DNA of 64,000 nt, taken from NCBI GenBank assembly GCA_963829585.1, contig CAWHJD010000025.1, positions 1 to 64,000 of the forward strand, read 5' to 3'. Source of the DNA: Sva-07 sp963829585. GTDB lineage: Bacteria; Actinomycetota; Acidimicrobiia; Acidimicrobiales; Ilumatobacteraceae. Under the pieces are notes generated by a model. That model saw nothing but the letters and a program-made list of their open reading frames with translations, searched no databases and was not told the origin of the DNA. A program made the translations under genes and the position numbers. Numbering within the stretch: position 1 is the first letter of the stretch; every line of letters starts with the position of its first letter. Below are positions 44,761 through 52,927 of this stretch, in pieces.

Positions 44761-45774
44761 ATGATCCGGCACTGCGTTCTCCTCAGATTCCGAGCGGAGG
44801 TCGGCAACAGCGACAAGGATGCGATCTATCAGCGGCTCGCGTCCCTGCAGAGCGTGTTGCCGGGCTTCGAACGGATCGTGTGCGGCGCCAACTCGAGCGC
44901 CGAGGGCCTGGCTCAGGGGTTCGACGACGGGTTCGTGATCGAGTTCGTCGACGCGTCGGCACGAGACGCCTATCTCGCGCATCCCGACCACCAGCTCGCA
45001 GGAGCAGCCCTGGTCGCCATGCTCGACGGTGGACCCGCCGGACTCGTCGTGTTCGACCTCGACGACGATGTACGGCGAGTATCGCCCGCCGCTCATGTCG
45101 ATCTCAGTCATGTGATCACCGACGGCATGGTCACCTACCCGGGACTGCCGAGTCCGCTCGTTGCCGACCATCTCTCGCGTGACGCCGCCGAGGAGATCTA
45201 CGGCGCTGGGATCACGTTCCAGATCGGACTGGTGACGATGTGCACCAATACCGGCACCTACCTGGATGTTCCGTTCCACCGCTATGCCGACGGTCACGAC
45301 CTCGCGGGGCTCGCGATCGACCGCGTCGCTGCTGTTGATGCGGTGCGGTTGGACTGCCGTGGTCGACGAGCCATCGAACTCGACGACGTCGACGTCGGCG
45401 CGCTGAGGGGCAAGGCCGTGTTGATCTGGACGGATCACAGCAGGCACTGGGGAACCGAGGCGTACTTCCGTGATCACCCGGCGCTCACCGCTGCTGCAGC
45501 AGAGCGGCTCCGTGACAACGACGTCGCCTGCGTCGGGATCGACTCGCTGAACATCGACGCCACCGAGGGAACCGGCGAGCGTCCCGTCCATTCCATCCTG
45601 CTACGGGCTGACATCCCGATCATCGAACACCTGACCAACCTCGAGGCCATACCGAGCGCGGGGTTCACGTTCACCGCCGTGCCACCGAAGATCGCAGGGG
45701 CGGGCACCTTCACGGTGAGGGCGTACGCGACCGTTCCGCGCTCGACGGCACGATGCCGTCAGGGGGCGGCGTAG
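44761..45774 (+). CDS. Dabb domain fused to kynurenine formamidase-like cyclase
   Basis: This is a 337-residue fusion. Residues 1-100 are a stress-responsive A/B barrel domain (H-C-V-L-L-R-F ... D-A-Y-L-A-H-P-D-H). Residues 110-330 are a cyclase/KynB-type domain (H-V-D-L-S-H-V-I-T-D-G-M-V-T-Y-P-G-L-P). In that fold the metal motif is normally H-x-G-T-H-x-D-x-P-x-H; here it reads N163-T-G-T-Y167-L-D169-V-P-F-H173, so two of the His ligands are replaced while Asp and the last His remain. It may bind metal differently or another substrate. The convergent esterase gene overlaps it by 16 bases. Confidence 0.75.
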   Translation: MIRHCVLLRFRAEVGNSDKDAIYQRLASLQSVLPGFERIVCGANSSAEGLAQGFDDGFVIEFVDASARDAYLAHPDHQLAGAALVAMLDGGPAGLVVFDLDDDVRRVSPAAHVDLSHVITDGMVTYPGLPSPLVADHLSRDAAEEIYGAGITFQIGLVTMCTNTGTYLDVPFHRYADGHDLAGLAIDRVAAVDAVRLDCRGRRAIELDDVDVGALRGKAVLIWTDHSRHWGTEAYFRDHPALTAAAAERLRDNDVACVGIDSLNIDATEGTGERPVHSILLRADIPIIEHLTNLEAIPSAGFTFTAVPPKIAGAGTFTVRAYATVPRSTARCRQGAA

Positions 45775-46565
45775 AGATGGCGGAGGCCGCGTGACAGAGA
45801 CGCAGGCACGAGCGTCACGTGGTGCTCGTCGGCGAAGACCACGGTCTGGGTGTCGACGCCCGCGTCGGTGCACAGCTGCCCGAACGCAACTGCGTTTCGC
45901 ACCATGCCGGCCGCCTCGCGCTGCGCGGCGTCGGCGAACTGCTGTGGCCACACCAGGGTCATGTCTCCCTCCTCGCGCTCGCCGGCGCTGATGAATGCAC
46001 GCGAACCCGTTCGATCCGGCAGCCCCTCGTCGAGCATGCGGCCGTGGTGCCACCACAGCGACGGGCTCATGGCAAGGAGATGGGCGAACACGTCGGGCCG
46101 CTCGCGCCAGGCCCAGGCGGCGAACAGCCCCGACAGCGACCAACCGCCGATGGATGTCTCGCTCACCTCCATACGGCCGTGTACGGCCGGGAGCACGCGA
46201 TCGACGAGCAGCCCGAGGAACGAATCGGCGCCACCGGTGCCGTGGCGGATCATCGTGTTGTCATCGGCGAAGGGCTCGGGCAGCACCCAGTCGAAAGGGG
46301 TGAAGTCGCGGAAACGGGTGGAGAAGTAGTCGAGTGGATCGGAGCTGTCGCGCCAGACACCCACCACTGCAACGGGGGGCAGCGCTCCCATGGTGACGAG
46401 CGTGACCGTACGGGCGTACTCCGCAGCGGTGAGGAACATCGACTGTCCGTCGAGCAGCAGCAGCAGCGGCACCGGACCGTTCGGCCGCTGGGGGAGCGCG
46501 AGCGCCACGCGCAGATCGCCCTCCATCCAGGTCTCGGTGCCGGGCACGACGTAGTGGTCCGCCAT
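45759..46565 (-). CDS. alpha/beta-hydrolase, enterochelin esterase/EsteraseD-like (PF00756 type)
   Basis: This 268-residue serine hydrolase has a probable nucleophile S143 in I-G-G-W-S-L-S-G-L, a V-L-L-L-L-D-G-Q-type first strand and a late catalytic His in D-E-H-H-V-T near 250. It lacks a signal peptide, so it is probably cytoplasmic. The family cleaves esters of siderophores, trehalose mycolates (extracellular antigens) or small acyl groups; the substrate is unknown here. It overlaps the convergent Dabb-cyclase gene by 16 bases. Confidence 0.75.
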   Translation of the reverse strand: MADHYVVPGTETWMEGDLRVALALPQRPNGPVPLLLLLDGQSMFLTAAEYARTVTLVTMGALPPVAVVGVWRDSSDPLDYFSTRFRDFTPFDWVLPEPFADDNTMIRHGTGGADSFLGLLVDRVLPAVHGRMEVSETSIGGWSLSGLFAAWAWRERPDVFAHLLAMSPSLWWHHGRMLDEGLPDRTGSRAFISAGEREEGDMTLVWPQQFADAAQREAAGMVRNAVAFGQLCTDAGVDTQTVVFADEHHVTLVPASLSRGLRHLYAAP

Positions 46566-46587
46566 CGGCGCCAGCGTAGACGAGCAC

Positions 46588-47307
46588 TCACATCGAGTCG
46601 GCCGCGATCACGATCATCTCGTCGATGTCGTCGGTCGAGTAGTACGGCTCGACGCCGTCGCCGGCTCGGATGTCGACCACCAGGAACGACATGAGCACGT
46701 CGTTGTCGAGGACGAACGCGTTGTGCAGGCGCCACTCGGCTGACCCTCCCGCCTCCTCGATGGTCGTCAGCACGCCGAAGCGGGCATCGCCCACCGTGGG
46801 GACGGGCATCGCTTCGGCCTGTCCGGGACCTTCGTCCGTCGCCGCGATGGGACCGAAGCATGCCTCCGAGCCCGAGCGCAGGAGTTCGAACGTGGTGGCG
46901 AGTTCGTCGGCGTCACCCGAGGTCAGGAACTGCTGCACGAACACCATGTGACCGGTGCGGTCGTTCGGCGGGTTGATCGGGTCGTCTTCCTCGAGGTCGA
47001 GCTGCCGGAACGCCATCCAGGCCAGGGACTCCGCCGCGGCCTGTGCCTCCGGGCTCGCGGCGTCACACAGTTCGACCGTTGGCAACATGTCACGCTGGTC
47101 TTCCGGGATGACGCCGGACGTCATGTCAGTGCCGTCGTCCGGTCCGGCATTGATCGTCCAGTCGCCGTCGAAGGAGTCGACGGTCACCAACTGTGCGGCC
47201 AGCTGCTCCGCAGTCGGCGGGGTGTCCTGGTCGTCGCCGCACGCTGCCAGCACTGGCGTGGCGGCAAGTACGAGTACGCCGAGGACACGAAGAGAAGCAT
47301 TCCTCAT
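46588..47307 (-). CDS. secreted lipoprotein, unknown function
   Basis: This 239-residue protein starts with a clear lipoprotein signal (M-R-N-A-S-L-R-V-L-G-V-L-V-L-A-A, lipobox V-L-A-A-C) followed by an acidic Asp/Thr-rich part. It has no recognised domain. The mature region has two further Cys near 80 and 145 that could pair. The ATG at 47307 follows GGAGG by six bases, which fixes the start against an upstream ATG at 47361. It is downstream of no other gene on this strand within 200 bases. Confidence 0.7.
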   Translation of the reverse strand: MRNASLRVLGVLVLAATPVLAACGDDQDTPPTAEQLAAQLVTVDSFDGDWTINAGPDDGTDMTSGVIPEDQRDMLPTVELCDAASPEAQAAAESLAWMAFRQLDLEEDDPINPPNDRTGHMVFVQQFLTSGDADELATTFELLRSGSEACFGPIAATDEGPGQAEAMPVPTVGDARFGVLTTIEEAGGSAEWRLHNAFVLDNDVLMSFLVVDIRAGDGVEPYYSTDDIDEMIVIAADSM

Positions 47308-47400
47308 GACACACCTCCGTGGATCGCAGCACGACCGTGGTAGTACGACGGGCTGTTCCAACTCGATCGTCCGTCCGGCGAGCGGCGCAGCAACAGAGGC

Positions 47401-47526
47401 TCAAGTCAGGACAATCTTGCCGGATGTGCCACGGAAACCGCGATGGATCTCCCGATCTGGGGGAGTGGCGGGCAGGTCGGTCGGCTCACCCAAACGCTTC
47501 CGACGAACGACCCGACGGAACTCAGC
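47401..47526 (-). pseudogene. possible remnant C-terminus of a zinc-less alcohol dehydrogenase
   Basis: One frame ends R-G-T-S-G-K-I-V-L-T and stops at 47401, much like the end of MDR quinone oxidoreductases. Only about 42 codons show it, with no start. It lies just downstream of the cyclase-STAND gene and may be the leftover of a deleted gene. Confidence 0.25.
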
Positions 47527-47533
47527 GATGGTT

Positions 47534-50500
47534 TCAGAGTCTGGCTGTGAGGGTGTCGAGGCGTCGTTGATTGTCGGGGAGGTCGAGGTCGCCGATCGCG
47601 GCTCGCGCTGCATCCAGGTGCGAGCGCGCGGCGTCGAACTGTTCGCGAGCGGCCAGCGACTCGGCCCAGTCGAGGTGGGTGCGAGCGATCCACGGTGGCG
47701 TCCGGAAGGCCTCGTGCTGTTCGACGGCGGCGGCAAAGAGTTCGTCGGCCACATCGTGGTCGCCGAGCGCGTCGTGGAGGAGCGCCCGATACCGGTCGGC
47801 CGATCCCAGGTGGATGCCACCCGTTGCCAGTTGCGTGCCGGTCAACGGCTCCAGTTCGGCGATGAATCGGCGGCACTGGTCGGTGATCCGGAGCGTGGCA
47901 ACGATCTCGCTCCAGTACGCGACCACGAGGGGATACCCCGCGTCATCGGCGAGATCCGCGGTCGAGATCAGCTCGAGCGCCGCCATGACCCGATCGACGT
48001 CGTTCTGGGCCAATCGGATGTACACACCGATCGCCCGGGCGGCACTGGCCGGGTGGCCCATCTGCTCGGTCAGGTCGGCGACGAAGCCGAGGTCGGCCAG
48101 GGTTCCAGTCTCCCTCGCGAGCGCCATCATCGTCGTTGCCTCGTACACCGTGGCCTCGGGCGCGCCGAGGGCCGTCAAACCGTCGACCAACTCGACTCGT
48201 CTCATCGCTGCGCCATCCAGGTCACCGGAGATGGTCTGGCGCATGGTGTACGGAAGCAGCGCGAAGACTTCGCTGAAATTTGCGTTGGGACCGGCCGGTA
48301 GGACGAGCTGGGACAGCGTCTGATCCATGAGGTCGCGGTCGCCGACGCGGAACGAGCCGAAGCACACGGCTTGCAGATAGCGCATCCGGAGCGATGGTTG
48401 GGGTACCAGACGAGCCGCTTCGATGAAGATGTCGAGAAGCTCGGTGGCCTCACTCCGGCCCACTGCGCGCTGCGAGGCCGTGCCCGGGTTCCGGAGTTGC
48501 ACCTGTTCCAGGGGAGCAAGCCCTGCGGTCAGCGTCTTGAATTCCGCCAGCGCTGCGGCGCGACCTTCGATGTCGCGCTCGAAGATCAGTTCGGTCGCGA
48601 GGTGTCCGAGCATGCGCGCCCGCTGCGTGCCGGTGAGTTCGCCGAAGGCGAGAACCTCCCGTAGGAGCGCCGTTCGTTCCGGGTCCCGTGGGTCGCTGCT
48701 GTCGAAGCTGGCTCGCGGGCTGACCGCCATAGCCTCGCACGCGGTGCCGAGGTCGCCGGCGGCGATCGAGGAGCGGGCAGCCGCCAAGGCGTTGTCTCGC
48801 GCTTCCACGCCGGCCCCGGTGTAGATCTGGACTTCTGCGAGCCTCACGAGTGTGCGGCGACGGTCTGGCGACGATGTGCTCTCGTCCTCCATCAGTTCGA
48901 GAGCTTGCTGGAACCATCGCACGGCGTTCTCGAAGGCACCTCGTTCGGCAGCGAGGTCGCCTGCGTGAATCGCCAGTTCGATCGCCCGTGACGGATCGCC
49001 GCCCGCTGATGCCTCTGCCCAGTGCGTGGCGAGTTCGGCCACGACCGCGTCGAGATCGTCGGCGTGACGGGCCTCCAGCGCTTCGGCCACACGGCGGTGC
49101 TGCCGTGCACGTCGACTCGACGACAGCTCGCCATGCAGTGTCTCGCGCACCAGTGCGTGGGCGAAGCGGTGCCGGTCGACGCCGACCTCGATCACGAGGT
49201 TCGCCCGGGCAGCGACGTCGAGCGCGTCGAGCACGTCCTCGGCGTCGCGTCCGACCACGTCGGCGAGCAGGTCGACGTCGAACTCGTAGCCGATCACCGC
49301 CGCCGAGCGCAGCACGGTCTCGACATCGTCACCGAGCCGGCTGAGACGCCGGCCGACGACCTCACGGATACCTTCGGGAATTCCCGCCTCCTCCGGTCGC
49401 AGATCGGACACCCAACGACCGTCGCGTTCGTACAGTGCTCCCGTTTCGGCGAGATGCCTCAGCACCTCACCGAGGAAGAACGGATTGCCCGACGTTTCGC
49501 GCTGGACGACTTCCGCGAACGCCAGACCCTCCTCGTCGAGTTCGTGCCCGCCGGTACGCGTGAGGAGTTCGCGAACGCCACTGTCGCCGAGGCCGTCGAG
49601 GGCGATGCGGTTCACCGCCGGCATCCGGCGGAAGTCGGCGAGCATCGACGACAACGGGTGCGTGCGGTCGACGTCCGTGTCGCGGTAGGTGCACAGGATC
49701 ATCAACCCAACCGGTGGGTCGGAGATGACGTGACGCAGGAGCAGCAGCGTCGGCTTGTCGGCCCAGTGCAGGTCGTCGAGCACCACGAGCCGCGGATGGT
49801 CCGTGCCGCCCACCGACAGCCAGGAGCCGACCGCCTGGAACAGTCGGTACCGCTCGACATCGGGCTCGTCGTCGAGCGCCGAGGGCAGACCGTCGACGAG
49901 CCGGTCGAGCTCCGGGACGATGCGGACGAGGTCGCCGGGGAACTCGCCGAGTTCGGCGAGTACACGATCGGGCGGGGTCTGGCGGACGAAGAAGTCGAGC
50001 GCGCCGGCGAACGCCTGGAACGGGATGGTGACGTCCTCGTCGCACCGACCGCCGAGCACCCGGCCATCGCCGCCCTGCACGCGTACGGCCAACTCCTGGG
50101 CGAGCCGGGTCTTGCCGATGCCCGGCTCACCGGCCAACAGCACCACCTCGAAGCCGCCGGTGGCGCAGCGTTTCCAGGCGTCGACGAGCTGCTCGAACAC
50201 CTCGTCGCGGCCGGAGAACGGCAGGCCGGTCGCGTGAGCGAACACCGGTGGCAAGCCGAGCTCGATCGTGGGCGAATCCGGTTGTGCGAGCGGTGACCAC
50301 AGGACCTCGCAGGCGGCAAGCGGTTCGGCCAGCCCTTTCAGCGCCAGGTGGCCCAGTGGCGCGAACTCGTGGCCGCCGCGCCCTCGGGCCATGAGCATGA
50401 CCATCTCGGCGCAGCGGATGGTCGCCGGCTCGGCTGACGCTTCGAGGCGTTGTGCCTCCACCACGGGGAGTCCGAAGCAGTCGTCTCCGTCGAACGTGAC

Positions 50501-50815
50501 GTCGCCGGTCGAGATCCCGACGCGGATCTGCATCCGTTCGCCGTCGCTACGTCGGTTACGCAGGTCGAGTTCCTGCTGCATCGCCACCGCTGCGGCGACT
50601 GCTCCCGCGGCGCTCGGGAATGTCGCCATCAGCCCATCGCCGAGGTGCTTGACGATGACGCCCCCGTTCGCGGCGATTGCCTCGCCGAGCACCTCGTCAT
50701 GAACGGCTCGAAGGGTCTCGGCGGCGTCCTCGCCGACGCGTGATCGGATCTCGGTCGAGCCGACGAGGTCGGTGAACATGACCGTCGCGGTCCCTATGTT
50801 GGGTTCAGCACCCAT
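47534..50815 (-). CDS. class III cyclase - AAA/STAND ATPase - TPR signalling protein
   Basis: This regulator of about 1093 residues has a cyclase homology domain (5-175, V-M-F-T-D-L-V-G-S-T and H-L-G-D-G-L-M-A-T), an AAA/STAND ATPase (about 200-500, Walker A G-E-P-G-I-G-K-T-R, Walker B L-V-V-L-D-D-L-H-W-A-D) and a long helical TPR-like tail. It shares this layout with the protein at 15000-17813 but differs in sequence. The ATG at 50815 is preceded by GGGGGG and an alternative ATG lies at 50830. Such proteins are thought to link ATP hydrolysis and nucleotide signals to gene control. Confidence 0.82.
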   Translation of the reverse strand: MGAEPNIGTATVMFTDLVGSTEIRSRVGEDAAETLRAVHDEVLGEAIAANGGVIVKHLGDGLMATFPSAAGAVAAAVAMQQELDLRNRRSDGERMQIRVGISTGDVTFDGDDCFGLPVVEAQRLEASAEPATIRCAEMVMLMARGRGGHEFAPLGHLALKGLAEPLAACEVLWSPLAQPDSPTIELGLPPVFAHATGLPFSGRDEVFEQLVDAWKRCATGGFEVVLLAGEPGIGKTRLAQELAVRVQGGDGRVLGGRCDEDVTIPFQAFAGALDFFVRQTPPDRVLAELGEFPGDLVRIVPELDRLVDGLPSALDDEPDVERYRLFQAVGSWLSVGGTDHPRLVVLDDLHWADKPTLLLLRHVISDPPVGLMILCTYRDTDVDRTHPLSSMLADFRRMPAVNRIALDGLGDSGVRELLTRTGGHELDEEGLAFAEVVQRETSGNPFFLGEVLRHLAETGALYERDGRWVSDLRPEEAGIPEGIREVVGRRLSRLGDDVETVLRSAAVIGYEFDVDLLADVVGRDAEDVLDALDVAARANLVIEVGVDRHRFAHALVRETLHGELSSSRRARQHRRVAEALEARHADDLDAVVAELATHWAEASAGGDPSRAIELAIHAGDLAAERGAFENAVRWFQQALELMEDESTSSPDRRRTLVRLAEVQIYTGAGVEARDNALAAARSSIAAGDLGTACEAMAVSPRASFDSSDPRDPERTALLREVLAFGELTGTQRARMLGHLATELIFERDIEGRAAALAEFKTLTAGLAPLEQVQLRNPGTASQRAVGRSEATELLDIFIEAARLVPQPSLRMRYLQAVCFGSFRVGDRDLMDQTLSQLVLPAGPNANFSEVFALLPYTMRQTISGDLDGAAMRRVELVDGLTALGAPEATVYEATTMMALARETGTLADLGFVADLTEQMGHPASAARAIGVYIRLAQNDVDRVMAALELISTADLADDAGYPLVVAYWSEIVATLRITDQCRRFIAELEPLTGTQLATGGIHLGSADRYRALLHDALGDHDVADELFAAAVEQHEAFRTPPWIARTHLDWAESLAAREQFDAARSHLDAARAAIGDLDLPDNQRRLDTLTARL

Positions 50816-50967
50816 GTGTCGTCCCCCCATTGCGGTGACGGCCCCACACCGCACACTGCGCAGACGGTAGTGCAGTCAGCAGAGAGACCGCTTCACGGGC
50901 GCCGGCTCGGAGTGAGACCGCTGATCGAGCAGACCCGGAGAGATCCGGGATACATGGAGTCGTTCCT

Positions 50968-51432
50968 TCAGTGGATGTCGACGTCGGCGTACTCGAACAC
51001 GAGCGACTCTGTGATGACGGTTGCCACCATGGCGTCAAGCGGGGAATGCGAGAGCTGGACGGCGCGACACCCGCTGAACGTCCACGTCAACAACGGCGCT
51101 GTCGACCCCGGGTCGATGAGCTCGACCTCCACAGTTCGGGCGGCCGACCGCTTCGGCGCGCGCTCCATGCGCCACCAGTCGGCGAGGTCGGTCGCGTCGG
51201 TCACCCCTCGGCACAGCAGCACGTGACGGGCCGCCAACCCGTCGCCGGTCCCGAGCGCAGGTGTCGTGGGCGCGTCACTCGGCGCCACGGGGAATGGACC
51301 CCATTCGACACGTGCGATCGGGAGTCCCGCTGCTCGGCGCGCCGATGCCGTACCGGAGATTCGCACATGGAACGTCGTTGCGAGATACGGCCCCACGTCG
51401 TTACGGGCGCGCGGTGCATCAGCTTTCGGCAT
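50968..51432 (-). CDS. T4 gp19-like tail tube protein, divergent copy
   Basis: This 154-residue protein follows the gp19-like tail tube pattern in diverged form: an N-terminal strand pair, a middle L-C-R-G-V-T-D-A-T-D-L-A-D-W-W (canonical K-R-G-x-T-x-x-x-L-x-x-W), then V-E-V-E-L-I-D ... L-T-W-T-F-S-G-C-R-A and a final L-V-F-E-Y-A-D-V-D-I. It lies 12 bases after the canonical copy, in the same operon. Contractile injection systems often encode two or more tube paralogs, one for the shaft and one near the baseplate. No sheath, baseplate or AAA gene is near. Confidence 0.6.
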   Translation of the reverse strand: MPKADAPRARNDVGPYLATTFHVRISGTASARRAAGLPIARVEWGPFPVAPSDAPTTPALGTGDGLAARHVLLCRGVTDATDLADWWRMERAPKRSAARTVEVELIDPGSTAPLLTWTFSGCRAVQLSHSPLDAMVATVITESLVFEYADVDIH

Positions 51433-51444
51433 GATCAGCTGCCG

Positions 51445-51894
51445 TCACTCGACGTCGATGCCCTCGCACGTCAGCACGAGTTCCTCGATGGCAACGTCAC
51501 TCGACGCCGCGCTGAGTGAGGGCACCACGTACTTCACGGGCCAGGCTCGTACGAGCCGCCATGTGAACACGACGTCGGTGTGGTCCTCGTTCAGCAATCG
51601 GATGGTGACATCGCGTCGGTCGGCCTGACCCAGCGTTCCCGCCCTGAACCATGCGAACAGGGTGGTCGACCCGATGAGGCCACGCTTCAGCGTCACATCG
51701 TGCACGCGATGCAAACCAGGCGACTTGCGAAAGGTGTTCACCTTGTCGTTGCCGGCTCGGTACTCGATCACGTCGATTCCGGCCACGATCGGACCGACCT
51801 CTTCGAAGCCGCCGTCGACGCTGCCGGGGTCGCCCACCCCGAAGTCGACCTGGAAGACGAACCGACCGTACGGATGATCACGAAGCGTCGCCAC
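51445..51894 (-). CDS. T4 gp19-like phage/eCIS tail tube protein
   Basis: This 149-residue protein matches the gp19-type (TIGR02241-like) tail tube family closely: D-H-P-Y-G-R-F-V-F-Q-V-D at the start, F-E-E-V-G-P-I, I-E-Y-R-A-G-N-D-K, K-S-P-G-L-H, V-T-L-K-R-G-L-I-G, F-T-W-R-L-V-R-A-W-P-V-K-Y and a final E-L-V-L-T-C-E-G-I-D. These proteins stack as hexamers to build the inner tube of contractile injection systems. AGGAGGA lies six bases before the GTG start, so it is well expressed. A divergent paralog follows, but no other tail gene is in the window. Confidence 0.82.
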   Translation of the reverse strand: MATLRDHPYGRFVFQVDFGVGDPGSVDGGFEEVGPIVAGIDVIEYRAGNDKVNTFRKSPGLHRVHDVTLKRGLIGSTTLFAWFRAGTLGQADRRDVTIRLLNEDHTDVVFTWRLVRAWPVKYVVPSLSAASSDVAIEELVLTCEGIDVE

Positions 51895-52028
51895 GACATC
51901 TCCTCCTGACGGGGCACCAATTCGGTGCCGTTCCCCAGACCGTACCCTCGAACCGCCATTGGCGCGTCCGGTTTCTCGTCGTGGTCCCAGCCATTGCCTC
52001 GTCGGAGTGGTCGCGCCAACATGGGCAG

Positions 52029-52436
52029 ATGGATGGGCTGGCCCAGGTGAATTTCATCGTGACCGATCTGGAGCGAGCGAAGGAGTTCTGGGCTCTGCTC
52101 GGGTGGCAGTCGACACCGCGGCATCCCAACGCCGCCGTGCTCTCGTTCCCCAACGGCATGAATCTCGTCCTCCACGAACCGGAGTTCGCTCGGCTCTGGG
52201 ACCCCGCGTACGCCGGCCCGAACGCAGGCTCGACGGTGGTGGACGTCAACCTGTCGAGCCGGGAGGCGGTCGACGAGACACACGCGTGCGTCGTCGCGGC
52301 CGGGCACACCAGCAGTGTCGATCCGTGGGACACCTTCTTCGGCGCTCGCTACGCCATCGTGTGCGACCCGGACGGTCATCGAATCGGTTTGAAGAGCCCG
52401 CAGGACCCGTCACGGTCATACCCGCCCGAAAGGTAG
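52029..52436 (+). CDS. VOC (glyoxalase-like) domain protein
   Basis: This single-domain VOC protein of about 135 residues begins Q-V-N-F-I-V-T-D-L-E-R-A-K-E-F-W-A-L-L-G-W, the first beta-alpha unit of the fold. It continues with V-L-S-F-P-N-G-M-N-L and a D-P-D-G-H-R-I-G end, where Asp and His positions fit metal binding. The ATG at 52029 starts one turn before the first strand; the frame is open to 51981. It may detoxify dicarbonyls or resist an antibiotic, or be catalytically silent. Confidence 0.75.
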   Translation: MDGLAQVNFIVTDLERAKEFWALLGWQSTPRHPNAAVLSFPNGMNLVLHEPEFARLWDPAYAGPNAGSTVVDVNLSSREAVDETHACVVAAGHTSSVDPWDTFFGARYAIVCDPDGHRIGLKSPQDPSRSYPPER

Positions 52437-52468
52437 GGGTATCTCCGAACGGGTGCCGTACGCGCGGG

Positions 52469-52882
52469 TCACGAGCCGTGCTGGTATCGCCGGTGCCGGA
52501 TGCGCCAGCCGGCATCGGTCTGCACGACATCGTCGTCGTAACGTCCGTAGAACACGCTGGTCGGGTTGCGTGGATCCGATGCGCCGACCGGATAGATGCC
52601 GCGTGAGCAGAGGTGGACGAGAGCCCCATCGCCTCGCTGGTCATCGGAGACCGACTCGATGTAGATGTTGGTCATCAGGTGCGCGCCGGGGTGCACGTCG
52701 GGACGGCCCATGAACGCCATGATCTCGTCGAGACCGACGAGGCGGATGCCGCCGACCATCTCCCACACGGCATCGGTCGTGAACACATCGATCAAGCGGT
52801 CGGGCTGGAGGCGGTCGAGCGCGTCGGCGTAACGGGCTGGGAGCTCGACGATGTCGAGCCGATCGTCGGTGGTCAGATGCAC
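52469..52882 (-). CDS. SnoaL-like/NTF2-fold protein
   Basis: This 137-residue cone-fold (NTF2-like) protein has R-L-D-I-V-E-L-P-A-R-Y-A-D-A-L-D as helix 1, R-L-I-D-V-F-T-T-D-A-V-W-E as the next strand, and Y-D-D-D-V-V-Q-T-D-A-G-W-R-I-R-H-R-R-Y at the end, as in SnoaL_4-type enzymes. The group includes steroid isomerase-like and polyketide cyclase-like proteins. It lies 45 bases after the P450 on the same strand, so the two may share a transcript and a pathway. Confidence 0.75.
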   Translation of the reverse strand: MHLTTDDRLDIVELPARYADALDRLQPDRLIDVFTTDAVWEMVGGIRLVGLDEIMAFMGRPDVHPGAHLMTNIYIESVSDDQRGDGALVHLCSRGIYPVGASDPRNPTSVFYGRYDDDVVQTDAGWRIRHRRYQHGS

Positions 52883-52927
52883 GACCGCAAGGTAATCGCT
52901 GCGCCGAGCGCGGTCGATCTCGACCGG

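Noticed and set aside
42675..44816. Frame of about 713 codons antisense to glgX
   Set aside because: glgX has full catalytic motifs; the antisense frame has no domain and no ribosome site.
49022..50296. Open frame of about 424 codons on the + strand inside the cyclase-STAND gene
   Set aside because: Antisense to a gene with intact cyclase and Walker motifs; His/Val/Arg-rich reading only.
50968..51894. A prophage region
   Set aside because: Only the two tail-tube genes are phage-like. No integrase, terminase, portal, capsid or lysis gene is visible in the window.
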